64,000 nucleotides of DNA from Eutreptiella sp. 'Long Island Sound 2002' (GCA_964036045.1 CAXIWF010000910.1:1-64000); one strand, 5' to 3'. Shown: positions 10,201 through 21,996, counted from the stretch's first letter. A program made the numbers and translations. The notes: a model not told the origin generated them from the letters alone.

Positions 10201-13200
10201 CCAACAACCCATTCAAAAAGAACCACACACCAGCATCCGCATCAACACGCCGTACCTACACTTGCGGTAATCACCAGAGAGACCAGCAAGGGGAGCATCC
10301 CGGGTGAGCAACTATGGCTTGGAATGTGATGTAATGATAGAGGGGAGGGCAGCTGTGGAGTGCACCTCATTGCAAAGATGTTAGGAGGCCGTGGTGCAGT
10401 GCATGGTACAACCAGCACCCCCTCTGTGTAGCGAAAAACATAGCCGATTTTTACCCCAATTTTACTAGCGAGCGGTGGACCTTAATGGAGCCACCGCGGC
10501 TGGAAATGTTTTTGCCTGGCAAAGCCAGTTCAGATGTCCATGGCAGCATCGCCCTTTCATGTTCCAACGACCCATTCAAAAACACCCACCCCTCCCCCAT
10601 CCGCATCAACACGCCATACCTACACTTTCCTACAACCCCCCCAATGTGCTCACATTCACATTTGCATCCCACCGCATCCACCCAACCCGGCACAGGCCAC
10701 GGTACCCCGCCATTTCATGTTCCAACACCCCATTCAAAAACACCCACCCCTCCCCCATCCGCCTCAACACGGCATACCTACACTTTCGTGCAACCCCCCA
10801 AATGTGCTCACATTCACATTTGCATCCCACCGCATCCACCCAACCCCACACAGGCCACCGTACCCCGCCCTTTCATGTCCCAACACCCCATTCAAAAACA
10901 CCCACCCCTCCCCCATCCGCCTCAACACGGCATACCTACACTTTCGTGCAACCCCCCAAATGTGCTCGGATTCACATTTGCATCCCACCGCATCCACCCA
11001 ACCCGGCACAGGCCACGGTACCCCGCCGTTTCATGTTCCAACACCCCATTCAAAAACACCCACCCCTCCCCCATCCGCATCAACACGCCATACCTGCACT
11101 TTCTTGCAACCCTCCCAATGTGCTCACATTCACATTTGCATCCCATCGCATCCACCCAACCCGGCCCAGGCCACGGTACCCCGCCATTTCATGTTCCAAC
11201 ACCTATTCAAAAACACCCACCCCTCCCCCATCCGCCTCAACACGGCATACCTACACTTTCGTGAAACCACCCAAATGTGCTCACATTCACATTTGCATCC
11301 CACCGCATCCACCCAACCCCACACAGGCCACCGTACCCCGCCCTTTCATGTCCCAACACCCCATTCAAAAACACCCACCCATCCCTCATCCGCATCAACA
11401 CGCCATACCTACACTTTCGTGCGACCCCCCGTATGTGCTCGCATTCACATTTGCATCCCATCGCATCCACCCAACCCGGCCCAGGCCACGGTACCCCGCC
11501 ATTTCATGTTCCAACACCTATTCAAAAACACCCACCCCTCCCCCATCCGCCTCAACACGGCATACCTACACTTTCGTGAAACCACCCAAATGTGCTCACA
11601 TTCACATTTGCATCCCACCGCATCCACCCAACCCCACACAGGCCACCGTACCTCGCCCTTTCATATCCCAACACCCCATTCAAAAACACCCACCCCTCCC
11701 CCATCCGCATCAACACGCCATACCTACACTTTCTTGCAACCCCCCAAATGTGCTCACATTCACATTTGCATCCCACCGCATCCACCCAACCCCACACAGG
11801 CCACCGTACCCCGCCCTTTCATGTCCCAACACCCCATTCAAAAACACCCACCCCTCCTCCATCCGCATCAACACGCCATACCTACACTTTCGTGCGACCC
11901 CCCGTATGTGCTCACATTCACATTTGCATCCCACTGCACCCACCCAACCCCACACAGGCCACCGTACCTCGCCCTTTCGTGTTCCAACACCCCATTCAAA
12001 AACACCCAGCCCTCCCCCATCCGCATCAACACGCCATACCTACACTTTCTTGCAACCCCCCAAATGTGCTCACATTCACATTTGCATCCCACCGCATCCA
12101 CCCAACCCCACACAGGCCACCGTACCCCGCCCTTTCATGTCCCAACACCCCATTCAAAAACACCCACCCATCCCTCATCCGCATCAACACGCCATACCTA
12201 CACTTTCGTGCGACCCCCCGTATGTGCTCGCATTCACATTTGCATCCCACTGCACCCACCCAACCCCACACAGGCCACCGTACCTCGCCCTTTCATATCC
12301 CAACACCCCATTCAAAAACACCCACCCCTCCCCCATCCGCATCAACACGCCATACCTACACTTTCTTGCAACCCCCCAAATGTGCTCACATTCACATTTG
12401 CATCCCACCGCATCCACCCAACCCCACACAGGCCACCGTACCCCGCCCTTTCATGTCCCAACACCCCATTCAAAAACACCCACCCCTCCTCCATCCGCAT
12501 CAACACGCCATACCTACACTTTCGTGCGACCCCCCGTATGTGCTCACATTCACATTTGCATCCCACTGCACCCACCCAACCCCACACAGGCCACCGTACC
12601 TCGCCCTTTCGTGTTCCAACACCCCATTCAAAAACACCCACCCCTCCCCCATCCGCATCAACACGCCATACCTGCACTTTCTTGCAACCCCCGCAAGGTG
12701 CTCACATTCACATTTGCATCCCACCGCATCCACCCAACCCGGCACAGGCCACCGTACCTCGCCCTTTCGTGTCCCAACACCCCATTCAAAAACACCCACC
12801 CCTCCTCCATCCGCATCAACACGCCATACCTACACTTTCGTGCGACCCCCCGTATGTGCTCACATTCACATTTGCATCCCACTGCACCCACCCAACCCCA
12901 CACAGGCCACCGTACCTCGCCCTTTCATGTTCCAACGACCCATTCAAAAACACCCACCCCTCCCCCATCCGCATCAACACGCCATACCTACACTTTCCTA
13001 CAACCCCCCCAATGTGCTTACATTCACATTTGCATCCCACCGCATCCACCCAACCCGGCACAGGCCACGGTACCCCGCCATTTCATGTTCCAACACCCCA
13101 TTCAAAAACACCCACCCCTCCCCCATCCGCCTCAACGCGGCATACCTACACTTTCGTGCAACCCCCGAAATGTGCTCACATTCACATTTGCATCCCACCG

Positions 13201-16200
13201 CATCCACCCAACCCCACACAGGCCACCGTACCCCGCCCTTTCATGTCCCAACACCCCATTCAAAAACACCCACCCCTCCTCCATCCGCATCAACAGGCCA
13301 TACCTACACTTTCGTGCGACCCCCCGTATGTGCTCACATTCACATTTGCATCCCACTGCACCCACCCAACCCCACACAGGCCACCGTACCTCGCCCTTTC
13401 GTGTTCCAACACCCCATTCAAAAACACCCACCCCTCCCCCATCCGCATCAACACGCCATACCTGCACTTTCTTGCAACCCTCCCAATGTGCTCACATTCA
13501 CATTTGCATCCCAGCGCATCCACCCAACCCGGCCCAGGCCACGGTACCCCGCCATTTCATGTTCCAACACCCCATTCAAAAACACCCACCCCTCCCCCAT
13601 CCGCCTCAACACGGCATACCTACACTTTCGTGCAACCCCCCAAATGGGCTCACATTCACATTTACATCCCACCGCACCCATCCAATTCCACACAGGCCAC
13701 CGTACCCCGCCCTTTCATGTCCCAACAACCCATTCAAAAAGAACCACACACCAGCATCCGCATCAACACGCCGTACCTACACTTGTGGTAATCACCAGAG
13801 AGACCAGCAAGGGGAGCATCCCGGGTGAGCAACTATGGCTTGGAATGTGATGTAATGATAGAGGGGAGGGCAGCTGTGGAGTGCACCTCATTGCAAAGAT
13901 GTTAGGAGGCCGTGGTGCAGTGCATGGTACAACCAGCACCCCCTCTGTGTAGCGAAAAACATAGCCGATTTTTACCCCAATTTTACTAGCGAGCGGTGGA
14001 CCTTAATGGAGCCACCGCGGCTGGAAATGTTTTTGCCTGGCAAAGCCAGTTCAGATGTCCATGGCAGCATCGCCCTTTCATGTTCCAACGACCCATTCAA
14101 AAACACCCACCCCTCCCCCATCCGCATCAACACGCCATACCTACACTTTCCTACAACCCCTCCAATGTGCTTACATTCACATTTGCATCCCACCGCATCC
14201 ACCCAACCCGGCACAGGCCACGGTACCCCGCCATTTCATGTTCCAACACCCCATTCAAAAACACCCACCCCTCCCCCATCCGCCTCAACGCGGCATACCT
14301 ACACTTTCGTGCAACCCCCCAAATGTGCTCACATTCACATTTGCATCCCACCGCATCCACCCAACCCGGCACAGGCCACCGTACCCCGCCCTTTCATGTC
14401 CCAACACCCCATTCAAAAACACCCACCCCTCCTTCATCCGCATCAACACGCCATACCTACACTTTCGTGCGACCCCCCGTATGTGCTCGCATTCACATTT
14501 GCATCCCACTGCACCCACCCAACCCCACACAGGCCACCGTACCTCGCCCTTTCATGTCCCAACACCCCATTCAAAAACACCCACCCCTCCCCCATCCGCA
14601 TCAACACGCCATACCTACACTTTCCTACAACCCCCCCAATGTGCTCACATTCACATTTGCATCCCACCGCATCCACCCAACCCGGCACAGGCCACGGTAC
14701 CCCGCCATTTCATGTTCCAACACCCCATTCAAAAACACCCACCCCTCCCCCATCCGCCTCAACACGGCATACCTACACTTTCGTGCAACCCCCCAAATGT
14801 GCTCACATTCACATTTGCATCCCACCGCATCCACCCAACCCCACACAGGCCACCGTACCCCGCCCTTTCATGTCCCAACACCCCATTCAAAAACACCCAC
14901 CCCTCCCCCATCCGCCTCAACACGGCATACCTACACTTTCGTGCAACCCCCCAAATGTGCTCGGATTCACATTTGCATCCCACCGCATCCACCCAACCCG
15001 GCACAGGCCACGGTACCCCGCCGTTTCATGTTCCAACACCCCATTCAAAAACACCCACCCCTCCCCCATCCGCATCAACACGCCATACCTGCACTTTCTT
15101 GCAACCCTCCCAATGTGCTCACATTCACATTTGCATCCCATCGCATCCACCCAACCCGGCACAGGCCACGGTACCCCGCCATTTCATGTTCCAACCCCCA
15201 TTCAAAAACACCCACCCCTCCCCCATCCGCCTCAACACGGCATACCTACACTTTCGTGAAACCACCCAAATGTGCTCACATTCACATTTGCATCCCACCG
15301 CATCCACCCAACCCCACACAGGCCACCGTACCCCGCCCTTTCATGTCCCAACACCCCATTCAAAAACACCCACCCATCCCTCATCCGCATCAACACGCCA
15401 TACCTACACTTTCGTGCGACCCCCCGTATGTGCTCGCATTCACATTTGCATCCCACTGCACCCACCCAACCCCACACAGGCCACCGTACCTCGCCCTTTC
15501 ATATCCCAACACCCCATTCAAAAACACCCACCCCTCCCCCATCCGCATCAACACGCCATACCTACACTTTCTTGCAACCCCCCAAATGTGCTCACATTCA
15601 CATTTGCATCCCACCGCATCCACCCAACCCCACACAGGCCACCGTACCCCGCCCTTTCATGTCCCAACACCCCATTCAAAAACACCCACCCCTCCTCCAT
15701 CCGCATCAACACGCCATACCTACACTTTCGTGCGACCCCCCGTATGTGCTCACATTCACATTTGCATCCCACTGCACCCACCCAACCCCACACAGGCCAC
15801 CGTACCTCGCCCTTTCGTGTTCCAACACCCCATTCAAAAACACCCACCCCTCCCCCATCCGCATCAACACGCCATACCTGCACTTTCTTGCAACCCCCCC
15901 AATGTGCTCACATTCACATTTGCATCCCACCGCATCCACCCAACCCGGCACAGGCCACCGTACCCCGCCCTTTCATGTCCCAACACCCCATTCAAAAACA
16001 CCCACCCCTCCCCCATCCGCATCAACACGCCATACCTACACTTTCGTGCAACCCCCCAAATGTGCTCACATTCACATTTGCATCCCACCGCACCCATCCA
16101 ATTCCACACAGGCCACCGTACCCCGCCCTTTCATGTCCCAACAACCCATTCAAAAAGAACCACACACCAGCATCCGCATCAACACGCCGTACCTACACTT

Positions 16201-17545
16201 GTGGTAATCACCAGAGAGACCAGCAAGGGGAGCATCCCGGGTGAGCAACTATGGCTTGGAATGTGATGTAATGATCGAGGGGAGGGCAGCTGTGGAGTGC
16301 ACCTCATTGCAAAGATGTTAGGAGGCCGTGGTGCAGTGCATGGTACAACCAGCACCCCCTCTGTGTAGCGAAAAACATAGCCGATTTTTACCCCAATTTT
16401 ACTAGCGAGCGGTGGACCTTAATGGAGCCACCGCGGCTGGAAATGTTTTTGCCTGGCAAAGCCAGTTCAGATGTCCATGGCAGCATCGCCCTTTCATGTT
16501 CCAACGACCCATTCAAAAACACCCACCCCTCCCCCATCCGCATCAACACGCCATACCTACACTTTCCTACAACCCCCCCAATGTGCTTACATTCACATTT
16601 GCATCCCACCGCATCCACCCAACCCGGCACAGGCCACGGTACCCCGCCATTTCATGTTCCAACACCCCATTCAAAAACACCCACCCCTCCCCCATCCGCC
16701 TCAACGCGGCATACCTACACTTTCGTGCAACCCCCGAAATGTGCTCACATTCACATTTGCATCCCACCGCATCCACCCAACCCCACACAGGCCACCGTAC
16801 CCCGCCCTTTCATGTCCCAACACCCCATTCAAAAACACCCACCCCTCCTCCATCCGCATCAACACGCCATACCTACACTTTCGTGCGACCCCCCGTATGT
16901 GCTCACATTCACATTTGCATCCCACTGCACCCACCCAACCCCACACAGGCCACCGTACCTCGCCCTTTCGTGTTCCAACACCCCATTCAACAACACCCAC
17001 CCCTCCCCCATCCGCATCAACACGCCATACCTGCACTTTCTTGCAACCCTCCCAATGTGCTCACATTCACATTTGCATCCCAGCGCATCCACCCAACCCG
17101 GCACAGGCCACGGTACCCCGCCATTTCATGTTCCAACACCCCATTCAAAAACACCCACCCCTCCCCCATCCGCCTCAACACGGCATACCTACACTTTCGT
17201 GCAACCCCCCAAATGTGCTCACATTCACATTTGCATCCCACCGCATCCACCCAACCCGGCACAGGCCACCGTACCCCGCCCTTTCATGTCCCAACACCCC
17301 ATTCGAAAACACCCACCCCTCCTTCATCCGCATCAACACGCCATACCTACACTTTCGTGCGACCCCCCGTATGTGCTCGCATTCACATTTGCATCCCACT
17401 GCACCCACCCAACCCCACACAGGCCACCGTACCTCGCCCTTTCATGTCCCAACACCCCATTCAAAAACACCCACCCCTCCCCCATCCGCATCAACACGCC
17501 ATACCTACACTTTCCTACAACCCCCCCAATGTGCTCACATTCACA
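7251..17545 (+). repeat. Satellite array A: 158-bp monomers in higher-order blocks
   Basis: The monomer starts ccctttcatgtcccaacacc and is 158 bp; my hand count gives 77 C but only 13 G. Blocks are 7251-7487 (1.5 monomers), 7772-8640 (5.5), 8925-10267 (8.5), 10552-13788 (20.5), 14073-16204 (13.5) and 16489-17545 (6.7, truncated). Each complete block ends in a variant half-monomer (CAACAACCCATTCAAAAAGA) followed by a 284-bp spacer starting at 7488, 8641, 10268, 13789 or 16205. The monomer has no stop in any forward frame, so overlapping frames of hundreds of codons arise by chance. On the minus strand an ~81-codon frame recurs every 158 bp. None is treated as a gene. The array ends abruptly within a monomer at 17545. 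Confidence 0.95.
7488..7771 (-). repeat. S-element spacer between satellite blocks (type copy)
   Basis: This 284-bp spacer runs from TAATCACCAGAGAGACCAGC to TGGCAGCATCG and is an inverted copy of 6964-7231. The same spacer begins at 8641, 10268, 13789 and 16205 in array A and at 27511, 29927, 31554, 32707, 34176 and 35329 in array B. Copies differ at a diagnostic C/A in taatgatCgagg / taatgatAgagg. Confidence 0.9.
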
Positions 17546-17738
17546 ATGATCTTTCTTCTAATGGGTGGCATAGTGAGAACTCACCCAAAAATTCTGCAAT
17601 TCAGAAACAGAATAAAATTTGTGTTCAGGCATGTCATCCAACAGGCAGTGACCAGTACAGACAGCTCTAATCTGGCATTTCCCCAAAAAATCTGCTCAAT
17701 TTCGCTTTGTTCTGCCAGAAAGCCGACCGCCGCAGACA

Positions 17739-17768
17739 TTTCTGCGGATAAGCCCTTATCCGCAGAAA
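17739..17768. repeat. Perfect palindrome, 14-bp arms with 2-nt centre
   Basis: TTTCTGCGGATAAG (17739-17752) and its exact reverse complement (17755-17768). A third arm-like copy, TTTCTGCGGATAAC, follows from 17774. A second stem, TGCGACCT (17819-17826) with AGGTCGCA (17851-17858), lies just downstream. No gene adjoins, so a terminator role is unsupported. The second-unit copy is at 56117-56146. Confidence 0.8.
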
Positions 17769-19084
17769 AACGCATTTCTGCGGATAACAGTTGCTCAACT
17801 CGCGGGGCACATTGCAACTGCGACCTTTTTTTTGGACATGCCCAAAAAGTAGGTCGCAATGGACACGGTAACCCAAGAAGTGCTGAACTGGTGCGTTTGC
17901 GCAATTTGTATGCTGCAGCTGATCGCTCTTTCGTTCATCCTGCTGCCGTCAAGAAACGGGTGCCGTACATGGACGCCACAGCAAAGCAGCCGTTGGTAAT
18001 ATCAACCCCCCCCTGTCCTGTGCCTCTCCTACCCCACGGTCCGTGAATGGGTGAATCTTTTGGTCGTTGGCCACATTTCACCATTGTGGAGTCCCCGAAC
18101 ATTTTGCCTTGATTTCGAGAAAGAGTTGTGCGGTTTCCGTGTCAACCTGCATCATAACTGTTGTGTTGCACAACTGACACACACAGAGCGCGCTGACACA
18201 CAACGAACACACAGACAGCGCGAGTGGAGACATCGTATTCAAATGAACGAAGTCCTGGTTTGTTACCTTTTGTTGGAATTTGGGGAGTACAGTACAGGTC
18301 CACAAGGTGTTTGTTTCTCTCATTTTGGTGTTCTTGAAGCAATTTTGAAGTTTGAAGTTGGATTTTGATATTTTGTTGCGAATCAGAGTCCCTGTTCCCT
18401 GGCGACGCGCTCGGACAGGGTTACGGCGCTCACAACGTGACGCTCTACGCTGCGCTGACAGCGTTTGACTGTCCTGCGCCACCTGTAGCAGCTAATTCTG
18501 TTTCAATTCTTCAATTTTGCAAATTTTCAAATTTTGCTCTCTTTTTCTGTCGGCGACGCTTGTCGTAGCTTTTCGACGCGCGAGTGCGTTCGTGGCACTC
18601 GTCAACACTGGTATTGTGTGTCGACGGCTCTCTTCCAGCGTCTTGCCCAGTTTCAGGGCTTCATCCTGGCCCATTTTGGGTTTTTAGACCTTTTTGGCCT
18701 GTTTCTGGCCAAATGTGCCATTTTTGGCAGGATCGGTCGCAAGCGACAGCTGCGACGCGTGGCGACGCCCTCCGTCGTTCGCCACGGCGCTGCTGGGGCA
18801 CTCCGAGTGCGCCTGGGTGTTTTCGAGGTGAGTTTTGGGTCGATTTTGGTCATTTTTCACTCTTTGAGAGAATTTCATCTTTGTGATCATCCATCACCAT
18901 TTCAAGTCAATCAGCCTATTTTGGCTGCTCATGTGCAGTCAACTCCTTCGCCAGAGCGAACCTGAAGGACACACTTCCACACTTGCACTCATACACTTAC
19001 AGAATACACCATGTACGACCCCTATATATACCCATTTGAGTGAAGCCCATGTATCAGAGCGCCCCAAGTCAACTTAGTGAGAGT

Positions 19085-19299
19085 CTATAGAGCACTCGCT
19101 GACACACAACTGACACACAGAGCTGACACACAAATGACCACAGAGAGCGCGTGACACACAAGTGACACACACAGAGTGCGCTGACACACAAGTGACACAC
19201 AGACAGCGCGCTGACACACACAGACAGCGCGCTGACACCCAATGGACACCTATGATGCGCGCTGACACACAACGAACACACAGACAGCGCGCTGACGCT
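19085..19299 (+). repeat. Degenerate GCTGACACACA minisatellite
   Basis: About a dozen CTGACACACA / GTGACACACA units alternate with CAGACAGCGCG or CAGAGAGCGCG. A shorter related patch is at about 18172-18223. The second-unit copy is at 57463-57677. Confidence 0.8.
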
Positions 19300-20151
19300 T
19301 GTAGAAATACATCCGGGCATGGCCAATTGCTATGACATTTTCGTTGCTGCCTGCACAAGTCGGAAAATTGGTGCATTGTATTTTGGTCAATGTTTGCTGC
19401 CAGTGTTCAGCATGACTATTTTTTTCCAAAATATGTGGTGTTTTTCATGGTGAGCCTGTGTGGAATGTTCCCTATTGCTTGCTCTATTTGTGGACACTAT
19501 TGAACAATGCTTGTTTTTTCCTCCTCCTACTTTCACTGATGCCAAGACAGTCCAGTGTTGTTGGGGACATGCCATTGCAGTTTGGAGCAGAATTGATGCA
19601 ACACACTTCGCTACAACAGGACTTGGCTGGCAAAAATGATGACCAAACAACAGACACCAAAACATTTGTATGTTCAAGCCATGTCTTTTGCAGGGGCAAG
19701 CGGAAAACCTCAATTGATAAGGCATTGGTTGCAAGTTAAAAGCTTTGTGCATTGGCAAAAGCATGCGATGCAAGAACAACATGTTTGATACACAATCAGG
19801 ACGGGCATGGAATGCATGATTAGACAATTTTTGTATTGGCGAGAGTAGGGGCAGCATGTGTGTTCAACCCATTTTTGCATTTGTGAAAGCTAGGGTTTGG
19901 AACTCAATTCTGGTTGCATTTCTGAATAAATTAGTGGATTCATGTAGGAGTAGGGGTGCAAAGTGGTGCGAATTCCTACAGCAGTGCGGGTGCAATGGAA
20001 AAAGCAGGGTGCATAATCTCAGCCGATTCTGGTGGCATTGGGGATGCGAATGACCCTTTGTGAATTTTTTTTGTGGTACCTTCGTGTAATTTTTTTCCAG
20101 GAAACAGGAAGTTGACGGTTTTTTTCATTTGCTGTCCCCAAAAAAAAATAC

Positions 20152-20735
20152 ATTCACAAGGACCAGGCATTGCTGGGGTAGACATATAGGCATAAAACAA
20201 TTCCCTAAAATTTTCCAAGTTTTCGGGCACAAAAACATGGGAACACGTTCTGTGTTTGTGGCCTACACTCTGCAGCCTGACCCACCACTCTGGACTCTCC
20301 CTGAACAAGGGATCTCCAGGGGGTGGGAGCCCATTCACAAGGGCCAGGCATTGCTGGGGTAGACATATAGGCATAAAACAATTTCCTAAAATCTTCCAAG
20401 TTTTCGGGCACAAAAACATGGGAACACGTTCTGTGTTTGTGGCCTACACTCTGCAGCCTGACCCACCACTCTGGACACTCCCTGAACAAGGGATCTCCAG
20501 GGGGTGGGAGCCCATTCACAAGGGCCAGGCATTGCTGGGGTAGACGTATAGGCATAAAACAATTTCCTAAAATCTTCCAAGTTTTCGGGCACAAAAACAT
20601 GGGAACACGTTCTGTGTTTGTGGCCTACACTCTGCAGCCTGACCCACCACCCTGGACTCTCCCTGAACAAGGGATCTCCAGGGGGTGGGAGCCCATTCAC
20701 AAGGGCCAGGCATTGCTGGGGTAGACATATAGGCA
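20152..20735 (+). repeat. 181-bp tandem repeat, 3.2 copies
   Basis: Copies start at 20152, 20333 and 20514, with a partial fourth at 20695-20735. They are nearly identical and begin ATTCACAAGGNCCAGGCATT. Open frames of about 95-166 codons on both strands are by-products of the repeat. The second-unit copy is at 58530-59113. Confidence 0.92.
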
Positions 20736-20857
20736 TGCTATTGAGGTATGGAGGACAACATTCATGTGTGTTGCATGGCAATACATTCATTTGGGACGCA
20801 AACTCAGGCACATGGGACCGAACCCAAGCCCAAGGCAGCAGCCAACCCTGGCCCCAA
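20736..20857. other. Short linker without features
   Basis: Unassigned sequence between the 181-bp repeat and the 149-bp direct repeats. I see nothing coding here. Confidence 0.4.
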
Positions 20858-21209
20858 GGATGGTTGTTTTCAGTGATAGTCGGCAACTCAAGGCACCCCC
20901 CCAGGGCAACGTGGATGCATTGTCATGGAGCCTGACAGCATGAATGTGACCTCCTAGGTGTCCTCTAGAGGTTCCTGAACCTCAAGCTGAAGAGATGGCC
21001 CACAAACCTTTTTTTTGTACAAATTTCACCGTTCTACTACGTAACTTTTCGGCCTTTTCAGGATGGCTGTTTTCAGTGATAGTCGGCAACCCAAGGCACC
21101 CCCCCAGGGCAACGTCTATGCATTATCATGGAGCCTGACAGCATGAGTGTGACCTCCTAGGTCTCCTCTAGAGGTTCATAAACCTCAAGCTGAAGAGATG
21201 GCCCACAAA
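20858..21209 (+). repeat. Pair of 149-bp direct repeats upstream of the 5S gene
   Basis: 20858-21006 and 21061-21209 are near-identical (offset 203). Both run from GGATGG through AGTCGGCAAC and CCTCAAGCTGAAGAGATGGC. They are separated by a 54-bp T-rich linker. A related fragment with ATAGTCGGCAACCCAAGG lies in module M1 near 6877. The second-unit copy is at 59236-59587. Confidence 0.85.
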
Positions 21210-21467
21210 GACAGGAGACAATGGGGTGGGGTGGGGTGGGGGGGGGGGGCATGCGCGCAGTTGAGGCCGCGGTCACATTTTCTCGGCCCATTTGTGCGTG
21301 CTTCTTCATTACTTGGGCCCTGGTTCCCCGTTTGCAGGGTATCTTTGTCTGATTGTGCCCCATGTGCGGCTCTTAACGGCCGAATCTGTTCGTTGCTGGC
21401 CCGTTCGGATGCGGTCGACCCCCCCCCTTTTCCCCGCCCGCAAGCCGGGCGTCCGCGCATGACGAAT
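21210..21467 (+). other. 5S 5' flank, related to an M-module segment
   Basis: From the GGAGACAATGGGG word to about 21416 this segment matches 22541-22740 and 2519-2718 with a few substitutions. It includes a G-quadruplex tract at 21223-21249. A short hairpin (GCCCG...CGGGC, about 21436-21450) sits just upstream of the 5S gene. Protein-coding potential is not supported. Confidence 0.6.
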
Positions 21468-21585
21468 GCGTACGGCCATACTACTGGGAACACACCTAAA
21501 CCCGTCCGATTTCAGAAGTTAAGCCTAGTCAGGCCCAGTTAGTACTGAGGTGGGAGACCACTTGGGAACACTGGGTGCTGTACGC
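21468..21585 (+). rRNA. 5S ribosomal RNA
   Basis: About 118 nt in good agreement with eukaryotic 5S rRNA. The ends GCGTAC and GTACGC form helix I. Inside are TACGGCCATAC, the loop CCCGTCCGATTTCAGAAGTT, TTAGTACTGAGGTGGGAGAC and GGGTGCTGTAC. The internal Pol III control region is visible as AGAAGTTAAGCC (A box, about 21514-21525) and GAGGTGGGAGACCA (C box, 21547-21560). A six-T terminator follows. It is the large-subunit 5S component. There is one copy per 38-kb unit, not a compact 5S cluster. It differs from the second copy at 21473 and 21498. Confidence 0.95.
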
Positions 21586-21591
21586 TTTTTT
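21586..21591 (+). terminator. Pol III terminator of the 5S gene
   Basis: Six consecutive T directly after the helix-I GTACGC end, the normal eukaryotic Pol III stop. The second copy is at 59964-59969. Confidence 0.85.
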
Positions 21592-21601
21592 ATTGCCCCT
21601 G

Positions 21602-21647
21602 ACTCGGTAGGATCTGCCCGTTCCTAGACAGGCAGATCCTACCGAGT
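21602..21647. repeat. 17-bp-arm perfect inverted repeat behind 5S
   Basis: ACTCGGTAGGATCTGCC (21602-21618) and its exact reverse complement (21631-21647), with a 12-nt spacer, start 16 bp after the 5S 3' end. The Pol III T-run precedes it, so it is not needed for 5S termination. Confidence 0.85.
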
Positions 21648-21996
21648 ATACAGTCTCCCCGAAAGTACTAAAAATAGCAAATTGTACCAAATCGACGTGA
21701 AAATCTTTGTACCCCCCCTATTTCGAGGTCGCTGATTCCGAAAATGCAATTCTTTTTCGAATCTGAGACAGTGGCGTCGAGATATGAGGGGGTCCAAATG
21801 GAGCGCGCGCGCGACCAAAAACTCGGTAATAACCGCCCCAACCGCCAAATCTGAGTTGATATTCGGATTCAGCGACATCAAAATAGGGGGGGGGGGTACT
21901 AGTTTACCCATGTAGGTCCCCAGGGGGTCCTGCTCTAACACCACCCCAAAAGGGGTATCCCCATTCGTGGTGAGGAACGGGCAGAGCCTACCGAGT
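21602..21996. mobile_element. Putative 395-bp TIR element directly downstream of 5S
   Basis: Positions 21602-21625 (ACTCGGTAGG through TTCCT) and 21973-21996 are 24-bp terminal inverted repeats with one mismatch. A second inverted partner of the left end at 21631-21647 makes a perfect 17-bp-arm hairpin with 21602-21618. The interior has one forward (21712-21793) and one inverted (21845-21897) copy of a gtcgctga-motif repeat. There is no transposase and no clear target duplication, so it is a non-autonomous MITE-like element at best. The second copy is at 59980-60374. Confidence 0.55.

Larger units (their letters stand above)
17546..20151. other. Single-copy DNA of the unit; no confident gene
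   Basis: This is the only sizeable part of the unit not repeated elsewhere within it. It contains palindromes (17739-17858), two GACACACA-type minisatellites and GC-rich gcgacgc words around 18400-18800. Open frames of up to 156 codons (minus 19387-19857; plus 18534-18965, 143 codons) match nothing I recognise and lie in low-complexity sequence. A TATATATA string occurs near 19023 without an associated gene. Spliced genes cannot be excluded by eye. Confidence 0.5.

Noticed and set aside
10475-13828. Open frame of 1,117 codons on the plus strand (and similar ones in two other frames, e.g. 10534-13791)
   Set aside because: It lies wholly in the 158-bp satellite, is open in all three forward frames at once and owes its length to a stop-free monomer. 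There is no domain and no non-repeat coding part.
7251-17545. Regular repeats considered as a CRISPR array
   Set aside because: Monomers abut head to tail without unique spacers, are 158 bp long and lie in eukaryotic DNA.
17739-17768. Palindrome as a transcription terminator
   Set aside because: No gene ends next to it, and no T-run directly follows the arms.
19021-19030. TATATATA string as a promoter
   Set aside because: No credible coding sequence or RNA gene starts downstream; a minisatellite begins about 60 bp later.
19387-19857. 156-codon minus frame, and the 143-codon plus frame at 18534-18965
   Set aside because: Not recognisable, located in AT- or GC-biased low-complexity DNA, with no sign of splice structure or conservation that could be tested here.
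21000-21650. Spliced-leader RNA, U6 or tRNA gene linked to the 5S gene
   Set aside because: I looked for the dinoflagellate-type leader word and for tRNA B-box-like sequence near the 5S gene and saw none.
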